From: Paramacrobiotus metropolitanus
Lineage: Eukaryota > Tardigrada > Eutardigrada > Parachela > Macrobiotidae
Direction: 5' to 3'
Assembly (NCBI RefSeq): GCF_019649055.1
Contig: NW_026570648.1
Coordinates: forward strand, 1-23,122
Length of the DNA: 23,122 bases
Part shown: one piece after another, positions 10,704 through 19,136 of the stretch
Numbering within the stretch: position 1 is the first letter of the stretch
Layout: each line of letters starts with the position of its first letter
Position numbers and translations under genes: made by a program
Notes under the pieces: generated by a model
Told to the model about the DNA's origin: nothing
Database searches by the model: none
What the model saw: only the letters and a program-made list of their open reading frames with translations

Positions 10704-11459
10704 CAGAAAATTTGTGGCGAGAACCAGAGCTCTTTCTTATTAGTTGGGAATGTTACGCGGTGTACCCGAGCGATCGACTTGCCCATTGTTATAAGCCCGG
10801 CAGCTACCGGCGAATATTTATTATGTTTCCTAACGATTTATGTGCGTACAGTATTAGTGAGCGTTGATACAAAACTAGAAGTGCAACAAAAAGACAAACT
10901 GAACACAACTGGAAGGGAAGCCGTATAAATTTAACTAAATGTGAATGCTACCCGTATCTTTGCGAAGCGAGAGTAATTTGGGCACGTGGAATTCTCGACT
11001 ATGCGACGCTCATGAAATGATAAACACCGACGTAGTGTTCGGCCCTGTTCGCACTCCTCAACGCGTACAGTTATCCCTGCATTGGTGCATAAAAGAACTA
11101 CAGTATATCATAGACGGAAAACGGAAATACTGCACATTTCTTACGTGTAGAAACCCATTTGGTAGAAGCCGCATGGGACTACAGGTGTGACCCGCAAAAA
11201 CGCTTCGTGCAGTAAGCTAACAGCGGTTCCATAATTTTGATATGTACATACATTGAATATGTAAACGTAAACATGGGCATTGTTAAATGCCCAATTACGG
11301 TATAATATTATTAGCATCTGACAGAACAAGAAAGCGCTATTAGATGGGATAAATAAGCTGGATCTTGAAAAGCACTCTACTGGCATAATAAGAGTGAGGG
11401 TGCAGCGATCGCAGTTGCCGTGAATTGCTTGTTGGCGAGCTTGTAATTATTGACGTGTG
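10704..11459. other. Intergenic, no gene seen
   Basis: The plus ORF at 10945-11190 and the minus ORF at 11141-11386 have no domain, splice partner or signal peptide, and I do not call them. Bases 11469-11495 on the minus strand hold the displaced C-terminal codons of the cysteine-rich gene, described separately. Confidence 0.5.
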
Positions 11460-11468
11460 TTGGTATTA

Positions 11469-11495
11469 CCCAACAATGTCACTAAAGACCTGGCA
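11469..11495 (-). pseudogene. Displaced ancestral C-terminal codons of cysteine-rich copy 1
   Basis: On the minus strand these bases read CAG GTC TTT AGT GAC ATT GTT GGG TAA, that is QVFSDIVG-stop. The paralogue ends QIFSDLVG-stop at the same place. They lie about 185 bases past the current stop of copy 1, beyond the insertion. They are either dead or reached by splicing. Confidence 0.8.
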
Positions 11496-11746
11496 ATAGG
11501 GCTGTCATCACGTCATCACACGCTATCACAATCACGCCGATTTCCTGTTCCCAATCCCATCATGCCGAAGAATTGTGGCCGTGATAATGTGATGGGATGA
11601 ATGATGGATTGGGAAGTGATGGGATGATTTTCCATTGCCCAAAATATGTGTTTTAGTGCCAAAATTTACTGTGCTTCAGTTATCCCGCATAACTTTTGCG
11701 CGCTACAAACTTTTCTTCCTTTTTAAATATCTTGCCAGGCTGGCAA
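11490..11746. mobile_element. About 243-base insertion in the 3' end of cysteine-rich gene copy 1, flanked by 7-base direct repeats
   Basis: CTGGCAA occurs at 11490-11496 and again at 11740-11746, like a target-site duplication. Compared with the paralogue at 14373, the sequence between them is extra. Left of the insert the paralogue's last codons and stop are preserved, and right of it the upstream codons are. Inside are repeats of GTGATGGGATGA and an imperfect inverted repeat (11550-11563 with 11601-11613). The right edge forms a perfect 12+1+12 base palindrome at 11727-11751. I see no terminal inverted repeats and no ORF of its own, so the class is unknown. A non-autonomous element or an intron-like insertion are both possible. 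Confidence 0.6.
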
Positions 11747-12147
11747 GATATGGCCCCTTTGCAGGCCTGATTGCATTTGGCGCAGCATTCTTTGACAGCG
11801 CGCTCCGCACTCGGTTCTTTCTTTGTCCCGCTGCAGACGGCGCACAAGTAAGTACCTCTTTCGTTTATACAGCGCGATTGTTGTCGGCAGTTGTTGGTGC
11901 AGTCCTTGCAAGGTTGGAAACTGGGTTCCCCGTGGCAACGACATCCGCAGAAATTTCTGCGGAGAATCATGGAAACTATTACACAGATACGTGTCGCATG
12001 CATTATCAGTGATTTGGATACATTTTATATGCCGGCGCGAATCGTCAGTTTGTAAAATGCGTACACGTACTTGAATCGGGCCGACGCAAACTCACTCGTG
12101 ATGCCGACAACAACAACGACAGCAGTGAACACCACTGGTGCCCTCAT
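11680..12147 (-). CDS. Small secreted cysteine-rich protein, copy 1, two exons
   Basis: Exon 1 is 12147-12071 (77 bases), followed by a 114-base intron 12070-11957 (GTACGT...CCGCAG). Exon 2 is 11956-11680, giving 117 residues. Exon 1 encodes a signal peptide: Met-Arg, a run of Val/Ala, then SEFASA before the mature ARF. The mature part has 14 cysteines, with landmarks GCRC, CRQQSRC, CAVC, ECCAKC and ACKG. It is paralogous to the gene at 14373-15006 (same exon sizes at the 5' end, same phase, same donor). Relative to that copy it has two extra cysteines, one before GCRC and one in CAVC, possibly a new disulfide. Its last 19 residues (PGKIFKKEEK...) come from an insertion. An alternative splice, GTAGCG near 11704 to the AG before 11492, would restore VFSDIVG. 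Function is unknown: a defence peptide, a matrix component or a protease inhibitor are all possible. Confidence 0.8.
11727..11751. repeat. Perfect 25-base palindrome (12+1+12)
   Basis: ATATCTTGCCAG and its exact reverse complement CTGGCAAGATAT flank one central G. It lies across the right boundary of the insertion and within the codons of the new C-terminus of the cysteine-rich gene, so the mRNA could form a strong hairpin there. Confidence 0.85.
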
Positions 12148-12240
12148 GCCAAAGATTGCCGCTTATTCCCTATAGCTCTTCGAAAATGCTTTTAAAACTC
12201 AAAAAAGGAGTTATAATGGAGCACTCACATAAATTTCTAT

Positions 12241-12600
12241 AGAATATCGAAGCATGATTTCGAGCCGCAATGCCGGTCCAGTATTAATAGTAAATCTTCA
12301 TATTTATCCACGGTGTACGCTTAGTTTGATTAGGGACATCAATAAATGGTGATACAATCATCGGCATCCACAATTCCACATTAATTATCAATATGGATGT
12401 CGCTTAAGCGAGACAATATTTATGATTAATATTGCGCATAAAATCTTAATAACGGGTTTATTAAGTAATATTATCATTAAAAACACAACAGCGGATCCGT
12501 AAACATGACAATTACAATATTTAAAAAACCTTTTAGCCATCCACTTGCTAGTGGCTATTGTTTTCGCAGAGTTTTACCGATGCAGAAATTATCTTGATAC
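12241..12600 (-). promoter_or_regulatory. Conserved upstream region of cysteine-rich copy 1
   Basis: This flank matches 15099-15420 upstream of copy 2 in a series of blocks: CGAAGCATGATTT, GGTCCAGTATTAATAG (TATAAATAG in copy 2), AAACACAACAG followed by GTAAACA, and GCTAGTGGCTATT. The TATA-like block at 12281-12290 lies 134 bases before the start codon. Survival of these blocks in both copies suggests the promoter was duplicated with the gene and remains constrained. Confidence 0.55.
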
Positions 12601-12772
12601 CTATTACCTATGATCTTTTTGCTGCAAGCACGAAACGACCTTTTATGGACAAAAACGCATGCGATTTTGGAATATGACTTGCAGGTTCAGCTACTTGCTG
12701 GCTCGCTGCTCCCCACCAGTTTGAAATCTAAGCGGGACAGAGTACAAGCCTGATTTTACTCTTAAGTAACGC

Positions 12773-13404
12773 TCACACCTTTGTTAGTACGCGTACATAA
12801 AGTGCAGGAGTGGAAATTGGATAGGTACGGTGTATTGATAGCTGAATCCAATGATACATAGGTACATACTCACGATTCTGCGGTACTGAAACAAACAGTG
12901 TTATGGAGTCGCATGGCACCAATCGCAGATATGTTACCCGTAACTCCGTTTTCTCTGGTGGTAAGAAAAATATTTCGAACCCTAAGGTGTTCAGCTTAAT
13001 CCATGCTTCTGGTGTGTTGCCTGTGCAGCATTCGTTAGCCAGCGTGCACAAATCATCCAACGGGCTTGCCAGTGCTTGCCATCTACAGCTTCGTTTTTGT
13101 CTTAAGTTACTGCGGGGTAGATGTTTAGTACTTTACCTTGAGCTCATAGACATTTCGACGTTATGATGCACATCCAGGCGGATCAAGTCCTCTCCATAGC
13201 TCGGACAGCAACATGTAACGGGCTGTTTCACTGGTTGGGATCGTGCAGTAACCGGAGGTGCGTTCGTAAAAAGAGAAACTGTCTTGATCTAAAGACTGTA
13301 TGTCAGCAAAGGATAATATTGCAATATGACAAAATAGAAGCGGAATTTACGTCTATAATGGTCGTGGGCGCTGGGTACTGCGTATAGATGACAAAATAAT
13401 CGTA
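12773..13404 (-). CDS. Spliced gene of unknown function, 3' part
   Basis: Three exons join in phase: 13404-13351 (after ATTCAG), 13288-13137 and 13082-12773. Introns of 62 bases (GTAAAT...TTTAG, with a CTGAC branch-like site) and 54 bases (GTAAAG...TGTAG) separate them. Together they encode 171 residues to a TGA stop. Landmarks are YDYFVIYTQYPAP, VTCCCPSYGEDLIRLDVHHN, LDDLCTLANECCTGN, FEIFFLPPEK and YLRLVPCDSITLFVSV. I do not recognise the family. The CC pairs and alternating hydrophobic stretches suggest a folded, possibly extracellular domain. The 5' end is unresolved. The frame at 13689-13438 could be an upstream exon, using a donor that gives a 48-base phase-0 intron. The gene lies between the two cysteine-rich paralogues on the same strand. 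Confidence 0.55.
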
Positions 13405-14372
13405 CTGAATTTTAGTACGGTTATGTGCGGTTTCAGCCTACGTTTCTTCTACGGCCACGGTACAGTTACGGTAAGAGTGACTGGATTGACCGTACCGTAT
13501 ATGGTTCGACCATTTACCGTCGCCGTTTCTCATACGGTTCTTTACGGTTTGACCGTACCGTAAACGGTAGTGTCGTGTATGGTTTGCCACCTCTAGTACT
13601 GCGGAGCAACTGTCAGCTACGTCCAGGAGCCACCTTTCCATACTGGATGATGGGAATTTACCATTCAGAAAACACAAAATGTTTGCCACACAAAATTCTC
13701 ACCAGGCAAAACAGTGCAATAACTAAATGCTATTACGTGGACCTAATTTTAGGGTTCTTGCGGTTGTGGTGAGCAACTTCATAGTAAGCCCGCACGATCA
13801 TCTATGTAACTTGTAAGCAATTAAATTTTGCATTGAGTTAAGTATTTATCGCTCATTTATTCCGCGCAATTTAAGCGGGGTCTCCTAGTTACTCGATAAA
13901 GTCATGCCGCTTATGGTCTGCCGTCTCCGTTACGATGATTCGTGCACGATTACTGGTGCCATGTGGTGCGTAAGAAAGCTAGAAGCGCTACAAAAATGAT
14001 GCACAGTGCAAACATATACCTAAATTCGGTTAGGAGGCTGCTGCTACTACTGGCGCGAAAGGCAGTGTTGCGCCTCCTATGGTAAGTTGGTAATGAAAAC
14101 GTGCAGCATGTTTCAATGATTGTTCCAGCCAGCTGCCATCCTTATACTGTATGCTACAGTAAACATTTGATAGACACTCTTCAGTGCCGCGCCCGATAAA
14201 TAACTGCTACGAACAGGAATGCGCTATTGTGTCATCAATCAAACGAACGCCACCACAAGCTTTTTAATGATAAACAAATAGACCGTGAAAGGTACCTGAC
14301 TGCGGTACGTAGTTAAAGCAGCGGCCGTTGGTTACTGGCTGGCGATCTTGAGAAAAGGGATTTTTGTTGGTA
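13405..14372. other. Intergenic, with a TACGGT/ACCGTA cluster at 13410-13570
   Basis: The left part carries many TACGGT and ACCGTA words, including two copies of TTGACCGTACCGTA at about 13487 and 13549. It may overlap the 5' part of the unknown minus-strand gene. From 13800 to 14372 I see nothing recognisable. Confidence 0.45.
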
Positions 14373-15006
14373 TTAACCAACAAGGTCACTGAAGATCTGG
14401 CAGGCTAATTCACCTTTGCAGGCCTTGTCGCATTTGCCGCAGCAATCTTTCATACTCCTCTCTTCTTGTGGATTTTTCTTTGTCGATTCGCTGACGGCGC
14501 AAATATAAGTACCTCCTTCGTTCACACAGCGCGTCTGTTGTCGGCAATTTCGTGTGCAGGTCTTGCAAGTCATGAAGCTGGGTTCTCCGGGGCAACGGCA
14601 TCCCCGGAAGTCTCTGCGGAAAAATATGAAAACTGGCTTATAGAAACGTTTGCAGTAATTATCGCTATAGAAGTATGCTTGTTAGCCGTATATGCCAAAT
14701 AAATTGGGAATTTATATAGGGGGAAAAATGAGCCTAGCCGAACCAGTCCCTTGTACTTCTGATGTAAGCCGGCTGGTGTTTTACGTTGTGGCTGTACATG
14801 GCGCTTATGTGCCGGCCTGATTTAACCGTATGTATTGCCGTAACGTCACACTCCAGGCGGGTGACGGCAGAAGTACAGGGAAACGGGCCGAGTAGACTTG
14901 TTTGTCCCCCTATAAAAGCGAATACGTACTTGAATCTGGCCGACACGAACTCACTCATGATGCAGACTACCACAAGGACAGCAATAAAAACCATCGATAG
15001 CCTCAT
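14373..15006 (-). CDS. Small secreted cysteine-rich protein, copy 2, two exons
   Basis: Exon 1 is 15006-14930 (77 bases), followed by a 316-base intron 14929-14614 (GTACGT...TTCCGCAG). Exon 2 is 14613-14373, giving 105 residues. The signal peptide is clear: Met-Arg-Leu, hydrophobic FIAVLVVVCIM, then SEFVSA before ARFK. The mature part has 12 cysteines in the order GCRC, CKTC, C, CRQQTRC, C, DCCGKC, C, C, ending QIFSDLVG. It shares signal-peptide layout, splice phase, cysteine order and upstream DNA with the gene at 11680-12147, so they arose by tandem duplication. Copy 2 looks like the intact ancestral form. The even cysteine count suits an all-disulfide secreted fold. I do not recognise a named family, and it carries no catalytic motif. 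Confidence 0.85.
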
Positions 15007-15098
15007 TTTAAAAGCTGTTGCAGATTTTAAAAACTTAAAATTAAAAACAAATGTGTATAATGGAATACACGTATTAAATTCTGCTGAACACTGAATAA

Positions 15099-15420
15099 CG
15101 AAGCATGATTTGAGAAGTACTGTGGGTCCAGTATAAATAGCACTGTACCCTAGTAGATCTTAATGGCTGTCCAGGGTGTGCGCTTCTGCTTTGGGGCATC
15201 GTTAACTGGTTACACAATCACCGTTGTACTGTCTTAGTAAACAATATTTATAACAATATTAATTGGAAATTCCTGAAGACTGGTTTTATCCAATGGTATC
15301 AGCATTAGAAACACAACAGAAATCTGTAAACACGGCAATTAACTGAGAAATCTCTTAGTAATCAATTGGCTACCGGCTATTTTTGTCTACGAATTGCAGT
15401 TAATTACTGTCACAAAAATT
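15099..15420 (-). promoter_or_regulatory. Conserved upstream region of cysteine-rich copy 2
   Basis: This is the homologue of the copy 1 flank. The block GGTCCAGTATAAATAG at 15125-15140 contains a TATA-type core 125-134 bases before the start codon, and CGAAGCATGATTT lies about 20 bases closer to the gene. AAACACAACAG and GTAAACA recur farther upstream in the same order as in copy 1. Confidence 0.55.
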
Positions 15421-15712
15421 ATGAGGCAGAAAAGATTTCAGTTATGTAATTTAATTTGCTACAAACCAGCTAACGAACTGCATTCTGTAAATTTATGTAA
15501 GTACTCTGTAGCTTTTTACGAATTTCAATCGAGATTTAATTTCGACATAATTAATTTTGCTCAGAATTTGTTCGGAACCGGACGAGCTGTTGTCGCCATC
15601 TCAAGAATCATAAGAATTAAACTGTCTTTCAGTAACGCTGCGCTTACAACTTCGCTTGTGCGTGCCGTACAAAATAAAACGCAAACGTACAAGAAGGGTA
15701 ACGCTTAAAAAA
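15421..15712. other. Intergenic, no gene seen
   Basis: The plus ORF at 15394-15708 has no recognisable domain and overlaps the duplicated promoter block. I do not call it. Confidence 0.5.
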
Positions 15713-16085
15713 GCATCTGGACTGATAAAGTCTTTTGCCGTTGGGATATGTGCAAAATATATGTTGTTAGGAACCCGGAACGTCTCCGTCAGGCTCGATG
15801 CCCGACGTGCTAATGGCGGAATTCGATAAGTACTCATGGTCAGATCCTACTTTCACAAATAACTCTGTTCCGATATCTCCAGTCACAACAAAATGGTTGG
15901 ACAAGTCCAAAAACTGCACAAGAATACATTTCCCGCTCACATCAGCTTGGGCAATAACCATACACAAGGGTCAAGGTAATAAGGTCAAGGCGGTAATCCC
16001 ACACTGGCAAGCGGGAAATCCATCCGGTTTTATTAATGTTGGCTTTTCACGCGTGAAAACATGGAGGGAAAACAGGCGCCAATAG
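15713..16085 (+). pseudogene. PIF1/Helitron-type helicase C-terminal relic
   Basis: Two overlapping frames each carry part of the C-terminal end of a PIF1-like helicase. Frame one (15713-15829) reads SFAVGICAKYMLL then TRNVSVRL, like the VGAxVMLxRN segment, and hits a stop. Frame two (from about 15813 to 16085) continues AEFDKYSW, then FPLTSAWAITIHKGQG (motif V, the usual AWAxTIHKxQG) and INVGFSRVKTWRE (motif VI, usually YVALSRV). A one-base-type shift near 15815-15829 separates them, and no N-terminal Walker motifs are present. It is a broken remnant of a Helitron or PIF1 helicase gene. The distinction cannot be made from this piece. Confidence 0.75.
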
Positions 16086-16230
16086 TAAAGCCGTAAGGTG
16101 GTGAGAATAGCCAAAGGTGGTGTAAAAAATATTAAAAAAGGTGGTGCAAAAATGCGAATAGCCAAAACGGGGTGAAAGGTGGTGACATTACAAAGGTGGA
16201 GTCAGGGTGGTGAGAATAGCTATTTGCTAA
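16086..16230 (+). repeat. Degenerate AAAGGTGGTG repeat
   Basis: The word GGTGGTG recurs at about 16097, 16113, 16140, 16179 and 16207, mostly within AAAGGTGGTG. GAGAATAGC or GCGAATAGCC appears three times between copies. The tract abuts the helicase relic and may be part of the same element. Confidence 0.55.
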
Positions 16231-16582
16231 TATTTAATACAATATATACCTAATCAACATAACATTATGTATTTATCAACATTAACCAACATAAAACAAC
16301 ATCAGTTTTTTATTGTTTAAATTTTAACTGTGATGTAGTGTGCCAGCGCTTGCAGTTTTTTTTTATTTTATTTTGATGGCTATTGCATATACATAAAACC
16401 ACGTAACAAATACCCTTAGCATTTGTACAAAACTATGTTTCCGGCTTCGCTTCGGTCTAATAGTGCTAGCCAAAAGCGGTGCACTTCCCTAGTATACCAT
16501 GGATCAAAGGTCACTCATTATTCGTAAAGCCTGTGGATCAATTACAGTTGCTGATTTGTGAGAAAATTACACTGAAACGAGC
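16231..16582. other. Intergenic AT-rich spacer
   Basis: This stretch is AT-rich with several CAACAT words (CAACATAACAT, CAACATTAACCAACAT) near 16255-16300. It has no gene. It lies downstream of the minus-strand GPCR. Confidence 0.5.
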
Positions 16583-17650
16583 TTAGCGAAACATCGGAAA
16601 CGTCGGTGTTAACTTCAACCGGCGCATACAAAAGCCACGCAAATCATCCATGGCAGCCATAAAAAGCAGCGGATCGATGGCCGAGTGCAGCATCTTGAGG
16701 ATATTAGCGGTGCGGTACAAGTTCTGATCGTTGACGAGACTAGGCATCAGGTAATACGCGTTCATCGGCGTCCAGCATACCACGACGCTGCTGGTTAGGA
16801 CGATAAGGATGCGTACGCTGTGCTGCGAACGGCGTGTGCGGCTGTTCATTCCGTTGCCGCCCGTGACGGCGCCCCCACCGCGTCGTGTTGATTCCGTGGC
16901 CGATGGGGAATTGCTGTCCGCTGTCGGCTGCGCCGCTGGCTGTTTAGCGCGTACCCGCTGCATGCGCCGGCGCCGGCACAAAATCAGCGGACAACTGGCC
17001 ACGATCAACACTTCCGGGGTTACCATGAACAGCACATTGAACGCGGCATTCCACTGCCGCAGACCCGGGATCGCCTGGTTGAGGTTGCACCACTGGTTGA
17101 GTAATACGGAGCGCGGATAACCGGCGTCGATAGCCACGGCCGGCACAATGAAGAGGAGGATGGCGGTGTACGTGCCGACGCAGATGGCCAGCGCCAGTTG
17201 CCGCGTGTGCCGGCGTCGATAGGAGTGCGGCTGCAGAATGGCCCACAGCCGGTTGAAGCACATGAGGGCGTGGCACACCGCCATGAAGGCGACGGTGGCG
17301 GTCCTTAACGTCAGCTGGAAGCCGCAGAGCAGGGAGGCCTGCTGGTTGGTGATGATGTCTTTGATGGCCACTACCAGCGGGTTCTGCAGCACGGCGCTGA
17401 GGAAGTTACTTCCGGCCAGGCTGATCAGGTAGACGCTGAAGCCGCTGCGTAACTGCGGCTCGACGACGTACATGGCCAACAGAAATCCGTTGAAAAGCAC
17501 GGATACAGTGCAAATCACTAACGTGGCGATCTGGGCGCTGTTGAGATGAGCCAGGCTATTATAACTAGGGACTGACAGGTTGCTGTTATAACTAGGAATA
17601 CGGACTGACAGATTGGAAATCGTCCAACTGAGCGTGCGGTTTACGTCCAT
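16583..17650 (-). CDS. Rhodopsin-like (class A) G-protein coupled receptor, single exon, intact
   Basis: I chose ATG 17650 (MDVNRTLSW), giving 355 residues. The frame is open to 17794, but the extra 48 residues show no signal peptide and precede a normal N-glycosylated start (NRT, NLS). All seven membrane segments are present. They include TM1 IATLVICTVSVLFNGFLLAM, TM3 ending CFNRLWAIL (NRL in place of DRY), TM5 LFMVTPEVLIVASCPLIL followed by CRRRR, TM6 ILIVLTSSVVVCWTPMNAYY, and TM7 SAIDPLLFMAAM (DPLLF in place of NPxxY). Cys in CGFQL and WCNLN should form the conserved loop disulfide. ICL3 is a Pro/Ala/Gly/Ser-rich linker. The N-terminus repeats NLSV-PSYNS (17614-17555). Coding GC is far above the flanks. 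It belongs to the same style as the gene at 5820. The ligand is unknown. Confidence 0.92.
   Translation of the reverse strand: MDVNRTLSWTISNLSVRIPSYNSNLSVPSYNSLAHLNSAQIATLVICTVSVLFNGFLLAMYVVEPQLRSGFSVYLISLAGSNFLSAVLQNPLVVAIKDIITNQQASLLCGFQLTLRTATVAFMAVCHALMCFNRLWAILQPHSYRRRHTRQLALAICVGTYTAILLFIVPAVAIDAGYPRSVLLNQWCNLNQAIPGLRQWNAAFNVLFMVTPEVLIVASCPLILCRRRRMQRVRAKQPAAQPTADSNSPSATESTRRGGGAVTGGNGMNSRTRRSQHSVRILIVLTSSVVVCWTPMNAYYLMPSLVNDQNLYRTANILKMLHSAIDPLLFMAAMDDLRGFCMRRLKLTPTFPMFR
17555..17614 (-). repeat. In-frame tandem duplication in the GPCR N-terminus
   Basis: NLSVRIPSYNS is followed directly by NLSVPSYNS, and the DNA copies (CTGTCAGTC...CCTAGTTATAA) are nearly identical. This suggests a recent duplication that adds one N-glycosylation site. 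Confidence 0.8.
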
Positions 17651-19136
17651 GCCGCACCGGGCGCATTTAGCGGGGGGGAAGAAATTATACCGAGATGGAT
17701 AAAATCTTAAAAGGTTTAAACCGCATGGTAAAAGCTTCGTTGAATATGGTCTGTCAGCAACAGGAATGCCATCGTCGAAGTAAGGCACGGCCAAGAATAA
17801 AGGTCACTCAGGAAGCCGGTAATGAAGTTTCTTTCCGCTCATATGTAGTACAGCCTGTTTACGTTTTACAGCGATGGATGTACGGCACAGTATATTACAC
17901 ATATGTAATATCATTCTACTCCGTATGTTACGTCCTTTCCTCTAAATATCCGGTGGTCGTAAGACTCCCGTTATGAAAGGCAGAAAATGAAGTTAGGAAT
18001 GAGAAATGTGGAGCAACCTTTAAGCACAGTAACTGAATACCTACGCTCATATGCTAGCGCGTCATCCACAATTAAGCACTGTAAGATTGGATTGCGATGC
18101 TTGCATCACTGGGAAAACGATCTTGTTAATTAGGGAACATTGTCCCGTGACTGCGCAGTACGCACCGGTACTGAGACGGGAACGCAGCGTTTCCAATTAG
18201 CGAGCAAAATCAATCGTATGCTTGTAAGTCACTGGTTCTGGTAAGTAATCTCCAAAATAATTATTTAGTATTTACTTATTCGGAGTGGAAAAATGCTGAT
18301 TTGTAGTTTCCTTCGATCCCAGCTTCCTGCTTCCCGCTGAAGCGTAGTTCGCCCGTAAATTGATCTGCTGCTTTTGCCATTTCCACCCGACTGCTTTTGC
18401 CATTTCCACCCAAATTCTGCGCTCTAAAGTTGAATTCCCGAACAAATTCTGCGGATCACTGTGGTTGTCGTTTCCTAGCATCCGCCCGGTTTTCTAACAA
18501 GACTTATCTGGTTGTTTCAAATGTGTGTGCAGACAGGGAAAAACCTATTCATCCACGCACAATAAGCCATCTACGATATATCTACCATATCCCGATGCAA
18601 CGACATATCCTGCTGGACAACTCTTAGGTGTTTCCGCTTTTACGATTTTTTTTTGCATTTACAACGGAAGACTATACAATTTAAGGACAGCGTACTGTAT
18701 CTACAGAAAAGGTGGAAAACGTTTTATACATTCTGCGATAGTATAATATAATTCTAAGGATACCGGCACAGCAGTAGTTACAGCCTCTGGTACGAATTCA
18801 ACAGTAATTAACAGTCATTCAACAGTAATTAACTGAATTCTTTTCTCGACCGGTTCGCAATTAAGGGTTTTACCATGGCGTCTATGGCAATAGACTATAT
18901 CGAGTAGGGCTTAAGTATGACTTTGTTCCCATGCATATGCATATGCACGTGGGTGATATGATTTTATAAGACCTTCAGGTAAAAATTCGATTGAAAATAA
19001 AAGCAGCCAGGAACCGTCACGAAACGTTTGTTTGCAATGTACGAGTATCTGTTCATGTAAACAGTAAAGCCACCAATTGCGCAAAAAAAGCAACAAAAAA
19101 ATTCAATTTTAAATTCGGTTTTCGCCATTAAGTGTA
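17651..19136. other. Intergenic, no supported gene
   Basis: It contains two small tandem repeats: CTGCTTTTGCCATTTCCACCC at 18368-18388 and 18391-18411 (period 23), and ATTCAACAGTAATTAAC at 18796-18812 and 18817-18833 (period 21, flanked by GAATTC sites). None of the ORFs here has domain character. The stretch 18900-19136 would hold the 3' UTR of the dermatopontin-like gene, but no AATAAA is near. Confidence 0.5.

Noticed and set aside
11635-12012. 125-codon plus ORF
   Set aside because: Antisense to exon 2 of cysteine-rich copy 1, which has a paralogue and conserved splice sites.
14786-15094. 102-codon plus ORF
   Set aside because: Antisense to exon 1 and the intron of cysteine-rich copy 2.
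16809-17120. Plus-strand ORF, and an overlapping minus ORF at 16944-17276
   Set aside because: Both are other-frame readings of the GC-rich GPCR gene.
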